This document shows positions 8,600-19,100 of a stretch of 64,000 nt of DNA, piece after piece. Position 1 is the first letter of the stretch. Each line of letters begins with the position of its first letter. The notes under the pieces are model-generated. The model did not search any database and was not told the origin of the DNA. It saw only the letters and a program-made list of their open reading frames with translations. The stretch comes from Saprospiraceae bacterium. GTDB taxonomy: Bacteria; Bacteroidota; Bacteroidia; Chitinophagales; Saprospiraceae. The position numbers and the translations under genes were made by a program. The stretch is taken from positions 3,174,501 to 3,238,500 of the forward strand of contig JADKFX010000001.1 of the NCBI GenBank assembly GCA_016717265.1. Direction: 5' to 3'.

Positions 8600-9316
8600 A
8601 TGAAGCCAAGAATTAGATATTGTATTTTAACAATGTACCTCACCACTCAAATATTATCTGCACAAGTTGATAACACAATTACCCGATCTGGGGTAAAAAT
8701 GACGTTAAAATCAAAGACCAGTATTGGTAAAAACGCAACATTAGCAAAATATTGCAATAGTAAATCAGGCAAATGCGAGGAATTGATTATTACTTCTGAT
8801 AAGAAAAGTATGACTATGCCTTTTGCTTCAGGACCAGCTTCAAATATAATTAAGTCAGGAAAAACAACGAATTATTCAGGCTGGACTAAAAAAAAGACTC
8901 TTAGAACTAGTTCAAATCAATACTATAATATTAAAGGTAATAAGTATTCAGAAATACATGAAATAAAAAATGGATTTCTAGTAAGCACATTCGACATAAT
9001 AGGCTCAAATTTAACTACAAATGACATTTTAACTGTTTTTGCTGATAATAGTCAAGCACCTACAGATCCCTCTACAAAAACTTGCGATGAATGTAAAAAA
9101 AATCACGAAGATTGTTATGTTGAAAATTCGCTCAATAAAAATCCAAATTGGCCTGGACTATTGGAATATTTAAACCTAGTTTGTGATATAACTCATAAAT
9201 ATTGCCTAAAATCCTGCAAAAGCACGAAAAAAATTGAAATTACAAAAGCTCAATCAATTATTGTCATAAGAAATTCAATTACTGCTAATGACTTTAACTT
9301 AGCCATAAAAAATTAA
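8600..9316 (+). CDS. Exported Cys-rich protein, copy 1 of a tandem paralogous pair
   Basis: 238 residues with a signal peptide (cleaved near ..LSAQVDN). It is clearly related to the next gene: DNTITRSG / GNSITRGK near the mature N-terminus, then ATLAKYC..K.G.CE, then PF..GP, and a C-terminal Cys domain (CDECKKNHEDCYVE..L....CD). The conserved cysteines suggest disulfides outside the cytoplasm. No T9SS C-terminal signal is visible. Function unknown; the pair looks like a lineage-specific family. Confidence 0.75.
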   Translation: MKPRIRYCILTMYLTTQILSAQVDNTITRSGVKMTLKSKTSIGKNATLAKYCNSKSGKCEELIITSDKKSMTMPFASGPASNIIKSGKTTNYSGWTKKKTLRTSSNQYYNIKGNKYSEIHEIKNGFLVSTFDIIGSNLTTNDILTVFADNSQAPTDPSTKTCDECKKNHEDCYVENSLNKNPNWPGLLEYLNLVCDITHKYCLKSCKSTKKIEITKAQSIIVIRNSITANDFNLAIKN

Positions 9317-9340
9317 TAAAAATACTTTAACCTAATATAA

Positions 9341-10042
9341 ATGAAATCACTAATTATAACATTTACACTTTTATTTTTAATTCATTCTACTTACGGACAA
9401 GTAGGCAACTCCATAACCAGAGGAAAAACAACATTAAAGATAAGTTCAAAAGAAAAAGCAGGAGTTGACGGAACTTTGGCAAAATACTGTGACAACAAAG
9501 GTGGCAATTGTGAAACACTATTATTTGTGAGAAACAATTCAATCAGCCTACCATTCACCACTGGTCCCCTGATGGACATATTAAAAACAGGATCAATTAA
9601 ATCTTATAAAGGAATGAATAAAGTAAGCAACTCAAAAGGCAAACTTATACAGTATTATATGAATATTGGCAAGTCACAAATCATTCTTACTAAAAACAGA
9701 AATCATACCTTTATAAGCATTATTGAATTTGATCAAAATAAAAATAGTTCCAAAACCCCCACCAGTATATTTAGACGAAAAGGAAGTGATTCACCCTATC
9801 CATGCTATTCAGATTGTATTGCAAATTGGCAGGATTGCTATGTTGAAGTTTCATTAAATATACCAGCTGGACCGGAGCTAGATGCTCAGTTATTTATGTG
9901 TGATGGAAATTTTAGGCTGTGTTGTCAGATTGCGGCTTTATGTGATGATCCAACTGATATGCCTCCAAAACCAACTAGAGTAAGAAGTATCATGGCGATT
10001 CAGAATACTCCAACTAATTTTCAATTGTCAATAGGAAATTAA
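9341..10042 (+). CDS. Exported Cys-rich protein, copy 2 of a tandem paralogous pair
   Basis: 233 residues with a signal peptide (..HSTYGQVGN). Shares with the preceding gene the blocks NSITRG, GTLAKYCDNKGGNCE, SLPFTTGP and the Cys module C..C....DCYVE.SLN......CD....C. This copy has extra cysteines near its end (RLCCQIAALC). Both end with similar segments (SIMAIQNTPTNFQLSIGN here; SIIVIRNSITANDFNLAIKN in copy 1). The gap between the copies is 24 bases, so they are probably co-transcribed. Function unknown. Confidence 0.75.
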   Translation: MKSLIITFTLLFLIHSTYGQVGNSITRGKTTLKISSKEKAGVDGTLAKYCDNKGGNCETLLFVRNNSISLPFTTGPLMDILKTGSIKSYKGMNKVSNSKGKLIQYYMNIGKSQIILTKNRNHTFISIIEFDQNKNSSKTPTSIFRRKGSDSPYPCYSDCIANWQDCYVEVSLNIPAGPELDAQLFMCDGNFRLCCQIAALCDDPTDMPPKPTRVRSIMAIQNTPTNFQLSIGN

Positions 10043-10083
10043 CTTTAAAAATCAATAATCATTACAATTAAATAGATCTTAAC

Positions 10084-10998
10084 ATGATAAAATATATTAC
10101 TCTGGCTGCCATTTTGATACTTGCATTCAACACACTTTATGCTCAAAAACCAACATTTGTGAGACCGGCAAATGTTGGGGATGTACCTGTACAATATATT
10201 ACAATAAGTTTCCACACTGCCAATTTAAAAGATGCAAATACGGATGATGCAATCACTGTTGCATTATATCCAGGCATGAAACCTTTTAATTTAAATACAT
10301 CGAATGATAATTTTGAAAGGAATCAAACCGATCAATTTATAATTACCGATCCAAAAATTGTAAAAATAAAAGATATTAAACAACTACTCATTATCAAAAG
10401 TGGATCAAATGGTTGGGCATTTGATCTAGTAACAATTGCTGTAAATGGATGTTTGCTATATAAATCAACATTAAATCCTAGATGGTTAGATAATACAAAA
10501 GGCTTCAAACTTTCGCATACGTTTGCAGAACGAGAATTATCAAATGGATTTGCAGCAAACTATAAACTTGTACCCGATATCTTTATAGTGTATCCTTTGA
10601 TTCCAAAAAAATTAATTAAACTTATGATTGAAAGTGTGGTTGGAAACTGTTTAGGAAATAGCCCTGAGTATACCTGGGGAAATAAAACTGGAATTAATAC
10701 ACTTTTCGGTGATGCAACAGAGCTTGTTGTGAGAAATACTCAAACATTGAGTATAGATTTAGATTTACAAATTAGAAGAAATTATGATGCAAATTTTGAA
10801 TCTGATGAAGATTTTGATATTGTCATAAGTTGCAATCAAGGAAAAGTTGCAGTAGATCTAGTATATACTAATGGAGGTTGCCCACTGTTAACAAATGGAA
10901 AACTCAAGAATGCTATAGCTCAGCTTCTTAGTAGAAACTTTAATAGTCCAACTTGTTTAGCCCACTTTGAGTCAAATGGTGATTTAAAATATTATTAA
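10084..10998 (+). CDS. Exported protein with PLAT/LH2-like domain
   Basis: 304 residues with a signal peptide (..NTLYAQKP). Residues about 35-140 resemble a PLAT/LH2 beta-sandwich: an initial strand (QYITISFHT), then NTDDAITVALYPG, then FERNQTDQFII and SNGWAFDLVTIAVNG, the usual order of PLAT landmarks. PLAT domains bind lipids or proteins. The C-terminal half (LFGDATELVVRNTQ..) is unrecognised. It belongs to the exported-protein island. The domain call is from pattern only. Confidence 0.6.
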   Translation: MIKYITLAAILILAFNTLYAQKPTFVRPANVGDVPVQYITISFHTANLKDANTDDAITVALYPGMKPFNLNTSNDNFERNQTDQFIITDPKIVKIKDIKQLLIIKSGSNGWAFDLVTIAVNGCLLYKSTLNPRWLDNTKGFKLSHTFAERELSNGFAANYKLVPDIFIVYPLIPKKLIKLMIESVVGNCLGNSPEYTWGNKTGINTLFGDATELVVRNTQTLSIDLDLQIRRNYDANFESDEDFDIVISCNQGKVAVDLVYTNGGCPLLTNGKLKNAIAQLLSRNFNSPTCLAHFESNGDLKYY

Positions 10999-11046
10999 TT
11001 TATATTCAACTTATTCATCCCATTTATCAACTTGCAAATAATTTAT

Positions 11047-13209
11047 ATGAAATACGTTCAACTATTTTTTATCTTTCTATCTCTTTCCATAAATGCTCAA
11101 GCTCCCTTAAAATTAAATTACCAAGCAGTAGCTCGTGATAATTCCGGAGCAATTATTTCTTCAAAACAACTTGGATTGCGATTGAGTATACACGATGGCT
11201 CGGCAAATGGTTTGGTTCAATATTCAGAAGTGTTTACCGTCACTACCAATCAATTTGGATTATTTACAGTTAATATTGGAGCAGGTGTTCCATTCATTGG
11301 CACTTTTAAAGATGTAAGCTGGAATTCTGGCTCAAAATTTTTACAAGTTGAATTGGATCCAAACGGGGGCAATAATTATTTAAATATGGGGACTGATCAA
11401 TTGCAAAGTGTACCCTATGCTTTAGTTTCTGAAACTGCCAATTCAATTAATGGTGGTGTCCCTTTAAAATCATTAAGAAATGATGGTGCTCAGAATGGTC
11501 AGATCATTAAATGGAATGCTACAACGAATCAATGGGAACCTGGTGATGATATTAACGGGACAATGGGCCAAAGTTATACTTCAGGAAATGGTATATCAAT
11601 AAGTGGCGCCAATGTGATAAGCAATACAGGAGATTTAAATCCAAATGATGATATTAATAATGGCACTTCAGCCAGTGGTGATCTTTCAGGAACTTATCCT
11701 GATCCGCAAGTAGTAAAAATCCAAGGAAAGACAATTTCATCTAACAACCCAGTTGATGGAGATGTTTTAAAATGGAATGGTGCTTTAAACCAATGGGAGC
11801 CTGGTAAAGACAGCATTGGCACAATCAGTCAAACATACACCGCAGGAAATGGCATTTCCATAAATGGCACAAATGTGATCAGCAACACTGGAGATTTAAA
11901 TCCAAACGACGACATAACAAATAGTACAATAGCAGGAGGTGATTTGTCCGGAACTTATCCAAATCCACAAATAAATAAAATACAGGGCAAGGTAATTTCT
12001 GCATCTAACCCAACCAATAATGAAGTATTAAAATGGAATGGAAATCAATGGAATTCATCGCCAGATTTATTAAGCCTACCTGCAAGTTTTACAGAAAATA
12101 GTTTTAGGCAACAGGCAAATCCGAGATATCTCCTGGAAATTAGTCAAACAGGCAGGGATGGAGTACTTGGACTTTTTAATACGAATACTAACACAAACAT
12201 CCCAACACTATATGCTGAAAGTAATAATTCAGGTACTGCAGGAACTTTCATAAATAAAGGAACAGGTAGCACTTTAAACGTAATTTCTGAAAATTCAAAC
12301 ACATTTTCGCAAACCATGCTTGTTTCATCAGCAAGTTTGGGTGAATTGATTCATGCTATAAACACAAATACAAATAATACAGCTTCTCTTATGTCAATAG
12401 AAAACGCTGGCAGAGGAAACGGTATCGGTATTCAAATGAGTTCAAATACTGCTACTGGTTCAGCTCTAAACATTAATACAAATTCAATGGGGAGAGGCCT
12501 TATGATAACAAAATCAAACACCAATTCTACATTGCCTGCACTAGAAATTCAATCAAACGGAACAGGTAGTGTTGGAAGAATTATTCAAACAAATGCAACA
12601 GCAAGCAATATTGATGCATTTTACGTAGAATCCAGAGGAGTAAATTGGGCAATGCATGCTATCAACACCCATAGTTCAGGAATAGCGGCTAAAATCGAAA
12701 ATTCAAACAGTTCATCCATAAATGACGCTTTGCAAGTTGTAAATGCAGGTAGTGGTCATGGAATCAGATGCACAGGTACAGCATTAAAAACAGCAGGAGG
12801 AAATACATGGGCTGTTCCTTCTGACATTCGACTTAAAAAAGATATTCATGATTTTACAGATGGATTGCAAGTAATTGAAAAAATAAACCCTAAAAGGTTC
12901 AGATATAATGGACTTGCAGGGACAAATGATCGCAAAGTCGAAATAGGAATCATAGCTCAAGAAATCCAAAGCATCGCACCCTATACAATTGAATCTAGAC
13001 TAACCAAACTTCATCCAGATAACAATAGTCCTGATGCAAATTCAGAAGACAATTTAGAGCTCCTTTCATTTAATAGTAGTGCATTGCAATTTGTAACAAT
13101 AAATGCAATAAAAGAATTGAGTGAATCCATAAAGCAATTAAAGGAAGAGAATAAACAATTGAAGGCTGATATAAAATCAATGAAATATTTAATTGAAAAT
13201 AAAAAGTAA
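11047..13209 (+). CDS. Surface fibre protein with C-terminal S74 self-cleaving chaperone domain
   Basis: 720 residues. A signal peptide (..INAQAPL) is followed by a domain common in Bacteroidota fibre proteins (LNYQAVARDNSGAIISSKQLGLRLSI..LQSVPYAL). Then come roughly 87-residue repeats with GDLSGTYPxPxVxKIQG, a beta-rich shaft, and an S74 peptidase / intramolecular chaperone domain from about residue 595 (VPSDIRLKKDIHDF..FRYNG..EIGIIAQEI). The Ser and Lys of SDIRLKK are the expected auto-cleavage dyad. It ends in a coiled coil (LSESIKQLKEENKQLKADIK). The start is ATG 11047 rather than the upstream TTG 11032, since it gives a clean signal peptide. It probably forms a trimeric surface fibre. 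Confidence 0.85.
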   Translation: MKYVQLFFIFLSLSINAQAPLKLNYQAVARDNSGAIISSKQLGLRLSIHDGSANGLVQYSEVFTVTTNQFGLFTVNIGAGVPFIGTFKDVSWNSGSKFLQVELDPNGGNNYLNMGTDQLQSVPYALVSETANSINGGVPLKSLRNDGAQNGQIIKWNATTNQWEPGDDINGTMGQSYTSGNGISISGANVISNTGDLNPNDDINNGTSASGDLSGTYPDPQVVKIQGKTISSNNPVDGDVLKWNGALNQWEPGKDSIGTISQTYTAGNGISINGTNVISNTGDLNPNDDITNSTIAGGDLSGTYPNPQINKIQGKVISASNPTNNEVLKWNGNQWNSSPDLLSLPASFTENSFRQQANPRYLLEISQTGRDGVLGLFNTNTNTNIPTLYAESNNSGTAGTFINKGTGSTLNVISENSNTFSQTMLVSSASLGELIHAINTNTNNTASLMSIENAGRGNGIGIQMSSNTATGSALNINTNSMGRGLMITKSNTNSTLPALEIQSNGTGSVGRIIQTNATASNIDAFYVESRGVNWAMHAINTHSSGIAAKIENSNSSSINDALQVVNAGSGHGIRCTGTALKTAGGNTWAVPSDIRLKKDIHDFTDGLQVIEKINPKRFRYNGLAGTNDRKVEIGIIAQEIQSIAPYTIESRLTKLHPDNNSPDANSEDNLELLSFNSSALQFVTINAIKELSESIKQLKEENKQLKADIKSMKYLIENKK
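11563..12066 (+). repeat. Tandem coding repeat of 261 bp in the fibre gene
   Basis: Two adjacent units, 11563-11823 and 11824-12066, encode near-identical stretches: SYTSGNGISISG / TYTAGNGISING, NVISNTGDLNPNDDI in both, GDLSGTYPDP / GDLSGTYPNP, and VLKWNG. A partial earlier unit precedes them. The nucleotide match is high across the NVISNTGDLNPNDDI block, which suggests recent duplication. Confidence 0.8.
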
Positions 13210-13219
13210 CTAAATATTT

Positions 13220-13729
13220 ATGAAGTATACAATTTGTTTTATAATTTTAAACTTGACAAATTATATTGTAAAATGTCAAACCCTGGAACCAATTGTAATA
13301 GCCACGTCCGGAGCATTTTACTCAAATAATTCGATATCACTTTCACAAACAGTAGGTGAAATGTGCTTGGTAAAAACTTTATTTAATAATACAATACTTA
13401 CTCAAGGATTTCAACAAGCCTATAGTCAAAATTCAACAATTAATACTGATATTGAAAACACGATTAAAGATTTCATAATTTACCCAACGGTAGTCAATGA
13501 AAATATTATACTTGAATTTAATTCTAAAAAATCCATGACATTATTTATACGTCTAATAAATATACATGGACAATGCACCTCAGATAATTTTAAACTAATT
13601 ACGAAATCTGGGCATAATATACATACCATCAATACTTTTGATTTTCCTAAAGGCATGTATTATCTCAACGCCTATGATCTAGACATGAAAACACAAATTA
13701 CTACTAGGCATTTTGTTAAACAAAACTAG
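13220..13729 (+). CDS. Small exported protein with T9SS type A-like C-terminus
   Basis: 169 residues: signal peptide (..YIVKCQTLEP), a short region typical of such proteins (VIATSGAFYSNNSISLSQTVGEMC..TLTQGFQQ type), then a C-terminal sorting-like domain from about residue 88 (IKDFIIYPTVVNENIILEFN ... INIHGQ ... FPKGMYYLNAYD). T9SS carries such proteins across the outer membrane. Its position 10 bases after the S74 fibre gene, which lacks a sorting domain, suggests the two are made together. Confidence 0.75.
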   Translation: MKYTICFIILNLTNYIVKCQTLEPIVIATSGAFYSNNSISLSQTVGEMCLVKTLFNNTILTQGFQQAYSQNSTINTDIENTIKDFIIYPTVVNENIILEFNSKKSMTLFIRLINIHGQCTSDNFKLITKSGHNIHTINTFDFPKGMYYLNAYDLDMKTQITTRHFVKQN

Positions 13730-13785
13730 ACTTACTTTATCAATTTAAATTTATTTAATAATTAAACTTAATCAACAAATAAATT

Positions 13786-14067
13786 ATGAAAATAACTATC
13801 ATCATCAATCTTATAATTTGGTTTCTATTTTTTAATGCACACGGACAAATAATTAAGCCGGAAAAACTCTACACCAAATCCTGTGACACCGTAAGCATCG
13901 ACAGCATGATTTGCATTAAATGCACAAATGCAGCTTTGACTTTGGGTTGTAAAAAGTATGCGTGTGATTTTAAAAATCACTGCATCCCAATGCCGGTTGT
14001 TCCACCTAAAAATAAATCAAAGGATATTAAAACAACCTTGCCGGGTGGAACACAAAAGAAAGGATGA
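13786..14067 (+). CDS. Small exported Cys-rich protein, unknown
   Basis: 93 residues with a clear signal peptide (..FNAHGQIIKP). The mature part has seven cysteines (KSCDTVSIDSMICIKCTNAALTLGCKKYACDFKNHC), followed by a Pro/Lys-rich tail. No family is recognised. The spacing of the cysteines suggests a compact disulfide-stabilised domain in the periplasm or outside the cell. Confidence 0.65.
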   Translation: MKITIIINLIIWFLFFNAHGQIIKPEKLYTKSCDTVSIDSMICIKCTNAALTLGCKKYACDFKNHCIPMPVVPPKNKSKDIKTTLPGGTQKKG

Positions 14068-14111
14068 TCGGATGTTCTTAAACACTCTTTTTCAAAAAAA
14101 ATAATAATCGT

Positions 14112-15338
14112 ATGATTAAATTTTTTAAACTCAGATTGTTTGCTCTCGGTATATTACATACCACATCATTGCTCCTATTTGTGAATACTGCAATGGCACA
14201 AGCTGAAAACCAAATTGAAGAACAAACGGCCAATTATCTCAGTTACGCTCCGGAGTTTTCCATTCCGGTTTCCCCTGCATTTGATTTGTTGGGGGTCAAT
14301 CCATGTCTGGTTCCTAAACCTTCAAATCTGCGCAATTTTAAAGTGGATTGGTCTTTTAAAAGTTATGGGCTGACTCCTAATCTGGCGATCCAAACACAAC
14401 CCATTAATGAGATTTATTTTAATACCCCTAAGAAATTAAAAAATTATTATAAACGATCCAAGTTCTTGAAGCAATTGGCCAGTTTAGATCTTTCTGCCGG
14501 CACCGTTGATGGAAACACCGAACTTGAAACAAAATCAGTCACATTTAAAGATATTGAAGGTATTGACTCGATTGTCAACATCGAAAACAATTGGCGAATC
14601 CGAAGCTTTTCATATGCAGTTAAACTAAACTTGTACAAAGAATATGAACCCTTAAATGATAAACTGATTTTCCGCAATGTCATGAAGGAGTATGATGAGA
14701 AAAAGTCTGATTTGAAAACACAAATCGGACTACAGAAAAAATCTCTTACCCAAACCAATGATCAGGAAGAAAAATACCAGATCAAGGAAGCCATTAAATC
14801 CTATGAAATGGAACTAAATGGCTTGGATAATACATTTATCGATCGAATGAAAAAAATAGTAGATCTTTATAAGGCCGAAAAATGGAATTCCAGTTATATC
14901 GATTTAGCATTTGGACAGGCTTTTGATTATGATAGTCGCGATAGTAGTTTACTTAAATTTAAAAATCTACATAAAGTGAGAACCCTATGGGGTCTTTGGA
15001 TAAATGGAAGCAAAGGCTTTGGGAAAAATGTTTTGCTTAGTGGTATTGCGCGTGTAACAAGTGATAAGAATATTTTGGTCAATGAAAAATTTTATCAATT
15101 AGATTGTGGACTCAACTTCCGATATGGCAATTACCGTTATAATTTTTTCACCGAAATATTTATGCCGATCCATTTCAATCAGCCCGTTCTTGAAGGTAAT
15201 AAATTTATCGCCTTCGGTGGCGACTGGCGCTTTAGCCGGAATGTCATTTTGAATTATGCGATGCGCGCTTCATATGATGATGCAGGTAAACTTGAAAATA
15301 TTATACCTGTGGTGAGTGTGTCTTGTATTATGCGTTAA
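14112..15338 (+). CDS. Exported protein, probably outer-membrane associated, unknown
   Basis: 408 residues with a signal peptide (..TAMAQAENQ). The middle (about 195-260) is charged and likely a coiled coil (EYDEKKSDLKTQIGLQKKSLTQTNDQEEKYQIKEAIKSYEMELNG). The C-terminal part has alternating aromatic/polar strands (LNFRYGNYRYNFFTEIFMPI, WRFSRNVILNYAMRASYDD), as in outer-membrane beta structure. No named family is recognised. Confidence 0.7.
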   Translation: MIKFFKLRLFALGILHTTSLLLFVNTAMAQAENQIEEQTANYLSYAPEFSIPVSPAFDLLGVNPCLVPKPSNLRNFKVDWSFKSYGLTPNLAIQTQPINEIYFNTPKKLKNYYKRSKFLKQLASLDLSAGTVDGNTELETKSVTFKDIEGIDSIVNIENNWRIRSFSYAVKLNLYKEYEPLNDKLIFRNVMKEYDEKKSDLKTQIGLQKKSLTQTNDQEEKYQIKEAIKSYEMELNGLDNTFIDRMKKIVDLYKAEKWNSSYIDLAFGQAFDYDSRDSSLLKFKNLHKVRTLWGLWINGSKGFGKNVLLSGIARVTSDKNILVNEKFYQLDCGLNFRYGNYRYNFFTEIFMPIHFNQPVLEGNKFIAFGGDWRFSRNVILNYAMRASYDDAGKLENIIPVVSVSCIMR

Positions 15339-15490
15339 TTTAGTATATTAACTATGAACGACTTCCATTTCAATTTTCAACAGTAGAACATAATGGCAAT
15401 GCAGTTTATTAATTGGCTTATTTCGTAATTTATGACCGGAGTGATCACAATGAAAACTACAATAATAAATTTAGTCATACTATAATACTT

Positions 15491-16054
15491 ATGTTCCAAT
15501 ATTATTTTGCAGTAATTGCAACTTGGATTTTATTTAGTCAATGTGAAGATGTAAATTCCAATCCTATAGAAACGCCTATTTTCAATTTACTCTTCGAAAA
15601 TAAAATTGCAATAGACACGGTAACTCAAGCAGCAACTACCTGGGAATACGGTTTTAAATTTCAGTCTCTGGTTAATGGCAAACTATCTAAACTTGGAATA
15701 CTTGTTCCAGATACAGGGTTTTATAAAATTAGACTTTATAATCTCAGCACATACCAACTGCTCCTGGAAAAGCTCATTGAATCTAAATTGAGCAGTATAG
15801 AAAACTATATCAGCATTCCTTCCATTGAAATTACTGCTGGTACCGATTTTGGTGTCAGCTTAGTGGCTGATGTATTTTTCAATGTTCGCAACCTCAACGG
15901 ACAAGTTTTTAATTTTCCCATAACTAAAGGAAATATCAGCATCCGTTCATTTAATGAAGATCCTTGTGGCACGAACGGTTGTCCGTTCTTTCCAACTACA
16001 TCGGTCAATACGCTCATTGCTCCTTGCGTTAACATCGGTTTTACAGCAGATTAA
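15491..16054 (+). CDS. Exported protein, possible lipoprotein, DUF4082-like
   Basis: 187 residues from ATG 15491. An upstream in-frame TTG at 15413 would place 26 polar residues in front of the hydrophobic segment and is less likely. The N-terminus FAVIATWILFSQCED looks like a lipoprotein signal, but Gln before the Cys is atypical. The mature part (WEYGFKFQSLVNGKLSKLGILVPDTGFYKIRLYN) resembles the DUF4082-type beta-sandwich. Function unknown. Confidence 0.6.
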   Translation: MFQYYFAVIATWILFSQCEDVNSNPIETPIFNLLFENKIAIDTVTQAATTWEYGFKFQSLVNGKLSKLGILVPDTGFYKIRLYNLSTYQLLLEKLIESKLSSIENYISIPSIEITAGTDFGVSLVADVFFNVRNLNGQVFNFPITKGNISIRSFNEDPCGTNGCPFFPTTSVNTLIAPCVNIGFTAD

Positions 16055-16142
16055 CCACAAGCAGCTAAAAGCAATACAGTAATTTAGTTATAATTTCTCA
16101 AGAACCGTATCTTAGTGTTTGCATAGACAAACCACCAAGGAG

Positions 16143-19100
16143 ATGAGCTTAAGCGTGAAATATTTACATATTGCTTTTTTTATAGTATTTGCAATTTTTC
16201 AAGGATCATCCCAATGTACCGGCTTATCAGCTGACGCAGGTCCTGATTTATTTACTTGCGACCCAACTATGCCCGTCCAGTTAATGGGAAGCTTTAATGG
16301 GTCTCCAATGAAGACCTACTGGACACCAACTACCTATTTAAGTGATCCAAATATTTTAGATCCAATCGTAAATGCACCTGCTGGAAAATATAAATATACC
16401 TTAACTGTGGAAGCTGTATCCACAACAAATCTTGTTTCCAATGGCGACTTTGAATCTGGAAGCGGTGGGTTCACACATGAATACAACTATGGTAGCCCCG
16501 GAGGACCTTTTAGTCCAGGTTGGTTGAGTGTTGGGACGAATCCTTTTTTATACAATGGAGGGTTCGCAAATTGTGGAGATCACACTACTGGGTCCGGAAA
16601 TCAATTGATCGTTGATGGACATACCACTCCTAATTCAAAAGTATGGTGTCAAAATATAACGGTAACCGCTGGTAGAACCTATCTATTCAGGTTTTTTGTT
16701 CAAACTGTATTTCCTGTTTCTCCCGCTGTTTTGAGTGCTACGGCAAATAATGTCTCTTTTGGTACCGTAACTGCGGGTGCAAATTGCGACTGGCAAATGT
16801 TTGAAGCTTGTTTTACAGCAACTTCAAGTTCCGTTGAAATGTGTATCCGGGAAACCACAGGCGTTAGCTTCGGAAATGATTTTGCAATTGACGATATTGA
16901 AATGTTTGAAAAATGCATGGACTCAGATGAAGTGATGGTGGAAGTGGTAGATTTAAAAGCAAAAATTGATGCGCCAAGACTTCCAAAATGCGCCTCTGAT
17001 ATTTTTGATTTAAATGCAATAGGATCTTCTGCTGGTCCAAATGTGAGCTATGAATGGAGGTCAGAAGGAGGTAAAATTATTTCAAATATCGGCTTAAGTG
17101 CAAAAGGAAAAGGGAGTGGTAAATATATTATTAAAGTTATTTATAAAAATGGCAATGTACTTTGTGAAAAAGAAGCCGAAATAGACATCACTGCTTCCGA
17201 TGATCTTGAAGCTACCTTGGAAGTGGAAGGTATTGCAAATTGCAATTCCGATACTATTATACTACGCGCCAAACCAACAAATGGAAGTGGAAATTTTAGC
17301 TTTAATTGGATCCCTGCAAATAAAATTCATCGCGGTAAAATGGATTCAATAGCCTTTGTAACAGATGCCGGACTCTATAAGGTTGTTATTATAGATATGG
17401 ATTCTGGTTGTGAAATAGAAATTCAAGATGTGGTTGTTTCTGATACAAGTACCCCTAAAATACAATTAAAAGGAGATACTTTAATCAGCTGTTTGAATAA
17501 AAATGCAAGTTTAATTGGCGGTCCCTTTGATACCACTAAATATAATTATCAATGGTTACTACCTGACCTTAGTATCATATTAAATAAGGATAGTATTTTC
17601 ACATCCGCAGCAGGTAACTATTCACTCAAAGTTATTGATAAAGCCAATAAATGTTATTCGGAAAAATTATTAACTATAAAAATTGATACCACTAAACCAA
17701 TTCTTGAAATTGGAATGGATGCAACACTTGATTGTATCCAACCGGAAGTAACTATTAATCCAAGCGCAAATAATCCAAATCAAACAATTAATTATTTTTG
17801 GCAACTTCCATCCGGTAATTTGCCTGTTGAATCAAACTTGCAAATTAAAAAAGAAAATAAAGCTGGAGTCGTCATCCTCAATTTAGTCAATATAAAAAAT
17901 GGATGCCAGGTAAGCGATAGTTTAATAATTACAGATATTCGCAAATTTCCAATTGCAGAAGCAGGTATTGGAGATACTTTAACGTGTATTGTAAATGATA
18001 TAACTTTAAATGGATTGGGAACCCAAATAGATTCTGCAAAATATTCCTGGACTACTAAAACAGGAAATATTATTTCCGGAAATAATACTTTGAATCCCAA
18101 AATAAACGCCTTGGGATGGTACTATCTTTTAGTAGAAGATACTACCAACCATTGTACTAATATGGATTCGGTATTTATTGATCAAAATAAAATAATTCCA
18201 AAAGCAATATTAGGTCCAGATAAGATTTTTACTTGCGCAGATACCGTATTGACAATAGATGGTTCACTTTCATCACAAGATCCACAAATAAAATATAAAT
18301 GGTCAACGTTAAATGGCAGTATATCAAATAGACTTGGAAGTCCATTCATTGAAATTAAATCAGCTGGGTTATATACACTTGTTGTATTAGATACTATTAA
18401 CGGATGTTCAGATACCACTCAAATTACAGTACACCCAGATTTAAATGCCCCGCTCGCAACCATTGCAAATGCAGATACAATCACCTGTAAAAATCCTATT
18501 GTAACTTTAAAAGCAACTGCTTCTTCACCTGCAGGAAATCCTATTCAATATAACTGGACGGCAATAAACGGGCAAATTATTCAAAATCCAAACACCTTAA
18601 ATCCATCCGTATCAGAAGCTGGCAATTATGTCTTATTTGTCAAAGATCAAATGAATGGATGCAGCACAACGGTATTAATAAATGTAGCAATTGATACTCT
18701 AAAACCAATAGCAAATGCAGGTTTGGATGAAGTATGGAATTGCAAATCAACGCAAATTATATTGGATGGATCTGCTTCTTCCGGAGATCCAAATCTTTTA
18801 TATAATTGGACAACTTCAGATGGCATGATTTCTGGAAATAATCAGCTCAACAAAATTATTGCCATGGGGCCTGGAACATATTTTCTGCGCGTAACAGACC
18901 CAACCAATGGATGTGAATCATTCGACCAAATTGAAATACAAAAAGATTTAACGGTACCCATAGCGGTTATTAATCCGGCAGATACTTTGACTTGTATAAA
19001 AACAAATATTTTTCTGGATGGACAAGGGTCCAGTAATGGAAATCGTTTTCTATACACCTGGTCAACTACCAATGGCCAGATACAAGGTGCTACTGACCAA

